Shown: positions 62,901-64,000 of the stretch, piece by piece | Position numbering within the stretch: position 1 is the stretch's first letter | Layout: every line of letters starts with the position of its first letter | Source of the DNA: Pholis gunnellus | Taxonomy: Eukaryota; Chordata; Actinopteri; Perciformes; Pholidae | NCBI GenBank assembly: GCA_910591455.2 | Contig: OU342809.1 | Location: forward strand, 22,190,349 to 22,254,348 | DNA: 64,000 nt | Reading direction: 5' to 3' | The notes under the pieces: model-generated | Databases searched by the model: none | Told to the model about the DNA's origin: nothing | What the model saw: only the letters and a program-made list of their open reading frames with translations | Position numbers and translations under genes: made by a program

Positions 62901-63803
62901 CAGGATGAGCAAAAGAGGAGCGTTGCTTCTTCCAGGACAAACAGACAATGCGATAGATGTCGTATTCTGCCTGGTCAAAAGTTATTAATTTAAGATATCA
63001 CTTATTCCACTCTGCGTTGAAGAACAGCACTATATTGGAGCTCTAAAATCTTTGATCTTTGAAAGCTTAGGCCACCATGTCCAGCAGTAGGTTATTCACT
63101 TTTTTCAAATTTAAAATATATACTGTATTTACAAATATGAATAGTGAATGCGAGAAATATTGTTTTGCGCTGCAAATGACACTGCCAGCCAGAGCCTGCA
63201 ACGGGAAGAGAGCAAACACTTCTGTGTGTGGACAGAGACACCCAGGACGTGTTGCGGGGGCATAGTTGTGGTGTGAGTGGCCTTATTGTTGTGCAAAGTG
63301 TGTATAGCCCGGTTAATTGCCTTGGCTGGCGTCCCATGAAATCTTGAACATTGCGTATTAAATCTGTGTAAGACTCTCACACAGTGGCTAAAGCTAAAGT
63401 GGTACTGGCACTGGAGTTATGACTCGTCAGAAAGTAAAAAGTGAGGACATCTTGAAGTTTGAATATTACATGTGCTTGCTGTTAAGAGCTCCAAACTGGG
63501 CAAGTCATTCGCTTTGACGTGGAGGCACCTCGAATTATTGTTCTCACCGCTGAGGCCGTGCTGTTTGGTGCTCGCGTAACCCTCCCATACTTTCTTTTAG
63601 TAACTTTCGAGTGTTTAATGTACCCTTCCTTCATGTCTCCCTCTCCCCCTTCTCTCTGTTGCCTGTTGCCTCTAGCATGAAAAGCTGCTTCACATGGAGA
63701 TAGAGAAGACGTTGGTCAAGCGGAATGCTCTCGCTGTGACCGGTAGCCTGCTGGAGCTCAGAGACTTGCAAGGCTCTTCCAGAAAGGGGCACAAACTTAG
63801 CCA
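21376..63803 (+). CDS. hydin: Hydin axonemal central-pair protein, N-terminal part, partial
   Basis: Hydin is a giant structural protein of the central-pair apparatus of motile cilia, built of many ASH/MSP-type immunoglobulin-like beta domains; its loss causes hydrocephalus and ciliary dyskinesia in mammals. Here 29 coding exons join with consistent phase to 4,595 nt (about 1,531 codons) without an internal stop. Repeated beta-domain hallmarks are visible: F-x-P followed by a Gly-containing turn, and strand starts such as LDFGRC (exon 15), LEFGTI (exon 17), VDFGCV (exon 23) and IDFGMQ (exon 25). The segments EPSEGEVPPES, ERLVCRGFVG, NCSPLPVSYHW and YHFKLTNQGKR agree with my recollection of vertebrate HYDIN. 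The start is fixed by an in-frame TAA two codons upstream. The gene continues beyond 64000. It lies next to calb2, as in human. Confidence 0.95.
22579..22704 (+). CDS. hydin: hydin coding exon 2
   Basis: 126 nt, residues 24-65, phase 0 to 0. Acceptor TTTTGCAG, donor AAA|GTAAAT. Likely helical, with PSAYTQEMLQSTEERM and QPRILELLDMS. Confidence 0.93.
23705..23935 (+). mobile_element. relic of a non-LTR retrotransposon RT C-terminus
   Basis: One frame reads KLMRVVLSLSPGTHISPNYF, then LNRLPVEGRIQQMKLNMVYK. This pattern (asparagine/lysine-LIR, R-T-H, L-x-W-L-P-V-x-x-R) is typical of the region after the reverse transcriptase in fish LINE elements. After MVYK the frame decays. It lies in hydin intron 2 and is a short, broken copy. 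Confidence 0.5.
25625..25800 (+). repeat. TTAAAGG-ended fish MITE, right-hand part
   Basis: Reads TTCCAGTCTTTGCACACGGC, then AGCTGCTGCTTTGTAGCTTC, TGTCAATCTTCTCATCTAAT and TTTCCCTAAATGTCGAACC...CTTTTAAGGA. Same family and orientation as the copies at 0.1 and 43.5 kb. Confidence 0.6.
26179..26298 (+). CDS. hydin: hydin coding exon 3
   Basis: 120 nt, residues 66-105. It begins the first ASH-like domain (HPSELVFQNFTPAQ, LLLRNID). Acceptor GTTTAG, donor ACG|GTGTGC, phase 0 both ends. Confidence 0.92.
26427..26460 (+). repeat. (GT)n microsatellite
   Basis: GT run with one GCGC interruption in hydin intron 3. Confidence 0.93.
26668..26802 (+). CDS. hydin: hydin coding exon 4
   Basis: 135 nt, residues 106-150. 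Second half of the first ASH-like domain: VKLELPESEYFRVV, then APGLSATFTVFFTPQ, the typical F-x-P turn. Acceptor GTCAAG, donor AAG|GTACTG. Confidence 0.93.
27290..27405 (+). repeat. interspersed fish repeat fragment
   Basis: Contains TTTATTTGATAAGGGACAGT, then GCACATTAATAATAAACATT and GCTATTTTTCATCTGTAGTC, a combination I recognise as a recurrent element in teleost introns. It ends just before the LINE insertion. Class unknown. Confidence 0.5.
27412..28074 (+). mobile_element. 5'-truncated non-LTR retrotransposon (RTE/Rex3-like) with target-site duplication
   Basis: A 204-codon ORF (27408-28022) covers the RT C-terminal region: VLFTSEGKMEREIDRRIGAA, VPTLTYGHELWV, QAAEMSFLRRVAGLSLRDRV, GRRPRGRPRTRWRDYIS. 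It ends with AAGCGGAGGAAAATGGA and a (TGGA)n tail. The 13-bp direct repeat TACAGTCATTCAT flanks it at 27412-27424 and 28062-28074. The TGGA/GATG tail suggests the Rex3 (RTE) group; I am sure of a LINE, less of the clade. It lies in hydin intron 4, sense orientation, 5' truncated, so not autonomous. Confidence 0.88.
28304..28503 (+). CDS. hydin: hydin coding exon 5
   Basis: 200 nt, from residue 151, ends in phase 2. It closes one beta domain (RFAVPIRAIGPRAILDF) and opens the next (LPLCPVKASTERTHLVRN). Acceptor ATCTAG, donor AG|GTGAGA. Confidence 0.94.
28849..28973 (+). CDS. hydin: hydin coding exon 6
   Basis: 125 nt encoding FSVTPSCGTLDEGESVQV, then VDFSPMTVGVHSQVLLLH, a complete Gly turn and final strands of an ASH-like domain. 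Acceptor CTCCAG, donor ACGG|GTGAGA. A 9.3 kb intron follows. Confidence 0.94.
30151..30244 (+). repeat. (GT)n microsatellite, about 46 units
   Basis: Uninterrupted GT run in hydin intron 6. Confidence 0.97.
31463..31480 (+). repeat. G18 homopolymer
   Basis: 18 consecutive G in hydin intron 6. Confidence 0.95.
31714..31762 (+). repeat. (GT)n microsatellite
   Basis: About 24 GT units in hydin intron 6. Confidence 0.96.
32536..32594 (+). repeat. compound C-run, (CCCT)n and (CA)n repeat
   Basis: A C homopolymer passes into CCCT repeats and then a CA run, in hydin intron 6. Confidence 0.93.
32729..32798 (+). repeat. (CA)n microsatellite
   Basis: About 35 CA units in hydin intron 6. Confidence 0.97.
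32968..32987 (+). repeat. G20 homopolymer
   Basis: 20 consecutive G in hydin intron 6. Confidence 0.95.
34078..34140 (+). repeat. (GT)n microsatellite
   Basis: GT run with one GGGG interruption near its end, in hydin intron 6. Confidence 0.95.
36411..36900 (-). mobile_element. L2/Maui-like LINE 3' fragment, inverted
   Basis: On the minus strand one frame reads ELARFQVNGSLMTLFHKCF, continuing IEPVFTFAFICWYASLNLKQ. This is the conserved post-RT segment (LF-Y-S-FIESVLTF-ICW type) of fish L2-type LINEs. The downstream 3' UTR ends in GGGACAAATAAAGGTCTTGAACTTGAA-like sequence (36411-36437 on plus). The copy is frameshifted farther 5'. It is antisense to hydin. Confidence 0.7.
37155..37489 (+). 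mobile_element. tRNA-derived SINE-like element
   Basis: Head has an A-box-like GTGGCTCAGAGG (37162-37173) and a B box GGTTCGATCCC (37206-37216), with a second B-box-like GGTTCGAGCC at 37228-37237. The body contains GTCCTTGGGCAAGACACTTG and GCATGAATGTG..., and the end AAAGCGCTTTGAGTGGTTAG. This body is a familiar teleost repeat. It lies in hydin intron 6, sense orientation. Confidence 0.65.
38320..38521 (+). CDS. hydin: hydin coding exon 7
   Basis: 202 nt completing the Gly codon split in exon 6 (G-EDVYISLCG), then LDIRLEPDSVLLSHTYISL, the start of the next domain. Ends in phase 2, donor GAG|GTATGT. Confidence 0.94.
38715..38901 (+). CDS. hydin: hydin coding exon 8
   Basis: 187 nt encoding a charged, probably helical insert (ALPQTEEGERERLL, LQERRSQAVRDYRL) that leads into SHSCITVEPA. 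Acceptor CTCCAG, donor GCG|GTGTGT. Such charged inserts between strands are a known HYDIN trait. Confidence 0.92.
39508..39560 (+). repeat. (CA)n / (GT)n inverted microsatellite pair
   Basis: A CA run is followed after the short spacer GGTATCTTT by a GT run, so the two can form a hairpin. In hydin intron 8. Confidence 0.93.
39802..39901 (+). CDS. hydin: hydin coding exon 9
   Basis: 100 nt encoding EGEIWPKTPAQFNIVFKPEE and AKLYQQTIYCDVT, the end of an MSP-like fold with the F-K-P turn. Acceptor CCTCAG, donor ACAG|GTCAGT, phase 1. Confidence 0.94.
39950..40026 (+). mobile_element. hAT-like transposon terminal fragment
   Basis: Contains CGCGGGCCACATAAAATGAC, GTGGCGGGCCGGATTCGGTC and CTTGAGTTTGACACATGTG, resembling the terminal region of hAT elements with GGCCCGC-rich ends (known from vertebrates). 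Short relic in hydin intron 9. Confidence 0.6.
40680..40708 (+). repeat. (CA)n microsatellite
   Basis: Short CA run in hydin intron 9. Confidence 0.92.
41525..41643 (+). CDS. hydin: hydin coding exon 10
   Basis: 119 nt encoding GREARLPLTIHAEGMGPNL, then YDLVDMQDVFVGQK, the last strand of one domain and the first strand of the next. Acceptor ACTCAG, donor GAA|GTAAGA, phase 0. Confidence 0.94.
42097..42320 (+). CDS. hydin: hydin coding exon 11
   Basis: 224 nt encoding VQVHNRGLIDGRFRL, FSFSPEEGVVPSGACQTVE and VTFHSRVLGTFSEDLLL, a nearly whole ASH-like domain. Acceptor GTCCAG, donor CAG|GTGAAG, phase 2. Confidence 0.95.
42472..42539 (+). CDS. hydin: hydin coding exon 12
   Basis: 68 nt, the shortest exon after the first. 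It encodes SACVIGPTFHFNVSELDF and RDVAFG. Acceptor TTTTCAG, donor TTTG|GTGAGT, phase 1. Confidence 0.93.
42577..42603 (+). repeat. (AT)n microsatellite
   Basis: AT run in the 165-bp hydin intron 12, between exons 12 and 13. Confidence 0.93.
42705..42946 (+). CDS. hydin: hydin coding exon 13
   Basis: 242 nt encoding GYPLRLGCSLINTSLVPM, a Ser/Asn/Gly-rich loop (GLGSPSINSAQRAAEV) and EFTVTPAAGSVRALSDVT. Acceptor GGGCAG, donor CAG|GTACAG, phase 0. Confidence 0.95.
43490..43665 (+). repeat. TTAAAGG-ended fish MITE, right-hand part
   Basis: Reads CCCCCCGTTTCCAGTTTTTA, TGCAAAGCTAAGCTCCTGGC, AGACATGAGAGTGTTATCGG, then TTCCCAAAATGTCACC. Same family as the copies at 0.1 and 25.6 kb. In hydin intron 13. 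Confidence 0.65.
43880..43980 (+). CDS. hydin: hydin coding exon 14
   Basis: 101 nt encoding VRLCSNTVKRYRLALVVDVE and ILTLPIYA, the closing strands of a domain. Acceptor TATACAG, donor CAG|GTTAGA, phase 2. Confidence 0.94.
43981..45621 (+). other. hydin: hydin intron 14
   Basis: 1.6 kb, AT-rich, with the GGGTCGGGACCCA relic. No further feature seen; the exon 14/15 phase match argues against a missed exon. Confidence 0.7.
44535..44605 (+). repeat. GGGTCGGGACCCA repeat fragment (hAT-like?)
   Basis: CAAAGACTGGGTCGGGACCC followed by ACAGGTGGGTTGCAGGTG is a motif of dispersed vertebrate DNA-transposon relics. Short, diverged, in hydin intron 14. Confidence 0.45.
45622..45757 (+). CDS. hydin: hydin coding exon 15
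   Basis: 136 nt encoding CVVPDIVVETPVLDFGRC, then HYEQQVRLTNNSTLPA, a textbook ASH-domain start with the LDFG strand and LTN turn. Acceptor GTAATAG, donor CAG|GTTAAG, phase 0. Confidence 0.94.
45942..46766. mobile_element. complete TTAAAGG-ended MITE-like element, 825 bp
   Basis: Left end TTAAAGGATTAGCCCAACAT (45942 on) is matched by the reverse complement of the right end (46737-46766), TTAAAGCAATAGTTCAACAT. Similarity continues inward through TTTGGGA and the TTC(T)TTGC-GAGAG block, so both ends carry a 50-60 bp imperfect inverted repeat. The core (46171-46524) has an open frame of 117 codons with no family resemblance. It lies in hydin intron 15. Confidence 0.7.
47078..47242 (+). CDS. hydin: hydin coding exon 16
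   Basis: 165 nt encoding EYEESPSLLFGSSAPRGLI and ELPVFLLAKAVGKQTHT. The donor CTG|GTCCGT is unusual, but it gives phase 0 and the continuity FGSSQPPLEVTVSC with exon 17. The alternative GTAGTG 8 bp on would break the frame. Confidence 0.88.
47359..47511 (+). CDS. hydin: hydin coding exon 17
   Basis: 153 nt encoding EVTVSCIGLGPIVHVHSPQL, then EFGTIPVLTDITRALRLSNQ. Acceptor TTCCAG, donor ATG|GTACAA, phase 0. A 3.3 kb intron follows. Confidence 0.94.
47512..50858 (+). other. hydin: hydin intron 17
   Basis: 3.3 kb. Several overlapping plus-strand ORFs of 70-160 codons occur between 48.1 and 50.2 kb, but none shows ASH-domain motifs or another family, and exons 17 and 18 join in phase without them. 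No clear repeat recognised. Confidence 0.65.
50859..51097 (+). CDS. hydin: hydin coding exon 18
   Basis: 239 nt encoding RVEPSEGEVPPESQLEL, then DTLYVQARLDVSIQDSE and LLSATGTGTTIVSDRPF. Acceptor CCTCAG, donor AAG|GTAGAA, phase 2. Confidence 0.95.
51195..51483 (+). CDS. hydin: hydin coding exon 19
   Basis: 289 nt, the longest exon here. It encodes CQYHFKLTNQGKRTNRMYWQ, then a basic loop, then FSLRPSRVELLPGGSVDM. A GGGTAAGC inside looks like a donor, but the frame stays open and the following GKRTNRMYW fits HYDIN, so the long form is preferred. Acceptor TATAAG, donor AAG|GTGAGA. Confidence 0.9.
51574..51717 (+). CDS. hydin: hydin coding exon 20
   Basis: 144 nt encoding VVQERLVCRGFVGRQDCNEV, then SVDVTCRFVAPLLSISSRQL. 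Acceptor CAACAAG, donor AAG|GTTGGT, phase 0. Confidence 0.93.
51822..51965 (+). CDS. hydin: hydin coding exon 21
   Basis: 144 nt encoding PGKTLIPLYEKLILENVSPL and SIELSLGEPFSLCE. Acceptor TTACAG, donor AAG|GTACAC, phase 0. Confidence 0.94.
51966..53349 (+). other. hydin: hydin intron 21
   Basis: 1.4 kb, AT-rich, with a C run near 52.41 kb and a short GT run near 52.82 kb. Nothing else recognised. Confidence 0.7.
53350..53442 (+). CDS. hydin: hydin coding exon 22
   Basis: 93 nt encoding SMVLGDGRQAKLWVCFNPTY, with the F-N-P turn. Acceptor TCCCAG, donor GAG|GTAACC, phase 0. Confidence 0.93.
53727..54252 (+). repeat. TACTTGAGTATTT-type interspersed fish repeat
   Basis: Contains CTTTACTTGAGTATTTCACT, TTATACTTCTACTCCACTAC, GATTAAACTACCCGACAGTA and AAAGGATCTGAATACTTC, in the order of a repeat very common in teleost introns (TACTT/TACTCC-rich). 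It occupies nearly the whole right half of hydin intron 22. A degraded fragment is at 20.1 kb. Confidence 0.75.
54306..54514 (+). CDS. hydin: hydin coding exon 23
   Basis: 209 nt encoding ALEIHYQGHPQHDTVELHAE, then TAVDFGCVLNCTGTRRAISI and NCSPLPVSYHW, among the most recognisable HYDIN segments here. Acceptor CTCCAG, donor CGG|GTGTGT, phase 2. A 3.3 kb intron follows. Confidence 0.95.
54985..55230 (+). repeat. polypyrimidine tract
   Basis: About 245 bp composed overwhelmingly of C and T on the plus strand, including a C homopolymer near 55.0 kb and a T run near 55.09 kb. The large plus-strand ORFs here are products of this bias. Confidence 0.85.
56459..56490 (+). repeat. (CA)n microsatellite
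   Basis: CA run of about 15 units in hydin intron 23. Confidence 0.94.
57780..57951 (+). CDS. hydin: hydin coding exon 24 (Ser/Glu-rich linker)
   Basis: 172 nt completing the Gly codon of exon 23, then a low-complexity linker (ETLEVEREQTNPANG, SSSRTPSSASSDPLSPG, DEQSSSRGAVGVEE). It is accepted because phase 2 to 0 fits both neighbours, the frame is open, and it reaches the VFDIFP start of exon 25. Acceptor CTCGTAG, donor GAG|GTAGGC. Least conserved in appearance. Confidence 0.85.
58070..58120 (+). repeat. (CA)n microsatellite
   Basis: CA run with one G interruption, in hydin intron 24. Confidence 0.95.
58714..59317. mobile_element. TTAAAGG/CCTTTAA MITE-like element with GC-rich core, 604 bp
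   Basis: Left end TTAAAGGAACAATTCGACAT; the right end reads, in reverse complement, TTAAAGGGATAGTTCGGCAT. TTAA at each outer edge may be a duplicated target or part of the ends. The core is unusually GC-rich with GCA and GGT trinucleotide repeats (58.85-58.89 kb). A 201-codon antisense ORF (59260-58655) is low-complexity Ser/Pro and runs past the element end, so I do not call it a gene. Confidence 0.65.
59397..59606 (+). CDS. hydin: hydin coding exon 25
   Basis: 210 nt encoding VFDIFPMYGRLRPGEQQQVI, FTFFGHENISREVVAQCRVE, IQLRGEASVI and IDFGMQ, a classical ASH end followed by the next domain start. Acceptor CTCTAG, donor CAG|GTATGT, phase 0. Confidence 0.95.
59910..59967 (+). repeat. (CT)n microsatellite
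   Basis: About 29 CT units in hydin intron 25. Confidence 0.97.
60298..60498 (+). CDS. hydin: hydin coding exon 26
   Basis: 201 nt encoding LFDDEGEAEVTLRNTGKMGF and KFSIIGRQ, then a strongly acidic insert (KEDEEAGEEAGGQRK, LEEEQNEEGQD) before RPMVIPAM. Acceptor TTCCAG, donor ATG|GTGAGG, phase 0. Confidence 0.94.
60607..60781 (+). CDS. hydin: hydin coding exon 27
   Basis: 175 nt encoding GYIDPGAEQCLRVLYLPGLP, EVFEKQLLLQVAFLPPQ and LTGEGVFPRISLNLPRN, the end of an MSP-like domain. Acceptor CTCCAG, donor CTGT|GTATGC, phase 1. Confidence 0.95.
61055..61420 (+). repeat. interspersed fish repeat (GATATCTCAGCAACAG type)
   Basis: Contains ATTCAAATTTGGCACAAACG, TCACTTGAGCTCATGGATGA, AAAGGGTCACCGTGACCTCA, ACATTTTGGACAGACATGGA and GGCGGAGGCATACGCG, a familiar multi-block teleost repeat of unknown class. 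It fills most of hydin intron 27. Confidence 0.7.
61508..61626 (+). CDS. hydin: hydin coding exon 28
   Basis: 119 nt encoding SEECYSDVVQQARTAVEGEE and TAGGEVDTTEANRT, an acidic, probably helical linker. Acceptor TTGCAG, donor ACA|GTCAGT (no preceding G), phase 0. Confidence 0.85.
61627..63675 (+). other. hydin: hydin intron 28
   Basis: 2.0 kb of mostly unique AT-rich DNA with one recognisable repeat at 62.77-62.97 kb. No extra exon seen. Confidence 0.7.
62765..62970 (+). repeat. interspersed fish repeat (TTTATTTATAAAGCCC type)
   Basis: Contains TGATTTATTTATAAAGCCCC, AAAACACTTTAACCAGGGGA, AGCAAGAAACCTCAGGATGA, TTCTTCCAGGACAAACAGAC and CAATGCGATAGATGTCGTA, a block order typical of a dispersed teleost element. 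Confidence 0.7.
63676..63803 (+). CDS. hydin: hydin coding exon 29, last in window
   Basis: 128 nt encoding HEKLLHMEIEKTLVKRNAL and GSLLELRDLQGSSRKGHKLS. Acceptor CTCTAG, donor CCA|GTATGT, phase 2. The gene must continue beyond 64000, as no stop or terminal exon is visible. Confidence 0.9.
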
Positions 63804-63808
63804 GTATG

Positions 63809-63810
<2 letters not shown>

Positions 63811-63856
<46 letters not shown>
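63811..63856 (+). repeat. (CA)n microsatellite
   Basis: CA run starting just after the hydin exon 29 donor. Confidence 0.95.
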
Positions 63857-63861
<5 letters not shown>

Positions 63862-64000
63862 ACTTTGGTTGAACAGATGGCCCACTCACTGGTCTGAAAG
63901 AAGAACTGTGTTGGGGAATTCAAAGGGTTTGGGTTAATGAATGGTATCTGGCTGGGTAGCTTTTTGTTCTGTGGTACTTGTGTAAATGTGTGAACGTCCT

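Overview
This window is a piece of a vertebrate nuclear chromosome, almost certainly from a ray-finned (teleost) fish. The evidence is intron-split genes with GT/AG splice sites, very long CA/GT microsatellites, and several interspersed repeat families that I recognise from fish genomes, including a TGGA-tailed non-LTR element and TTAAAGG-ended MITEs. Nothing prokaryotic or viral is visible. I cannot name the species.

Three protein-coding genes can be assembled exon by exon with consistent reading phase. (1) calb2 (calretinin), minus strand: its first three coding exons lie at 4868-343, and the gene runs off the left edge. (2) pnp (purine nucleoside phosphorylase), minus strand: complete at 18148-10133, six exons, 286 codons plus stop, with only the tiny first exon uncertain. 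(3) hydin, plus strand: the first 29 coding exons at 21376-63803, about 1,531 codons with no internal stop. The gene continues past the right edge. Hydin is the giant ASH/MSP-domain protein of the ciliary central-pair apparatus, roughly 5,100 residues in human, so about the first 30% is present.

Layout: 1-4868 calb2 5' half, with a 4.2 kb first intron. 4869-10132 intergenic, mainly microsatellites and a CT tract next to the calb2 promoter. 10133-18148 pnp, with a small MITE and two copies of a TAGCATGCTAAC-containing repeat in its introns. 18149-21349 the divergent pnp/hydin intergenic region, which holds an unidentified ORF-like remnant, a strong hairpin, and a CCAAT box plus perfect palindromic RFX X-box that I interpret as the hydin promoter. 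21350-64000 hydin, whose introns carry LINE, SINE, hAT-like and MITE insertions and many simple repeats.

The genes do not form a pathway. Calretinin is a cytosolic calcium buffer, Pnp a purine salvage enzyme and Hydin a structural ciliary protein. calb2 and hydin are also neighbours in human (16q22.2), whereas human PNP is on chromosome 14, so pnp between them is the notable point of local gene order. I found no convincing new biological system. The most useful observations are the X-box promoter, the pnp position, the LINE insertion with intact target-site duplication, the hairpin/inverted-repeat cluster next to the hydin promoter, and the unidentified ORF remnant at about 18.57-18.89 kb.
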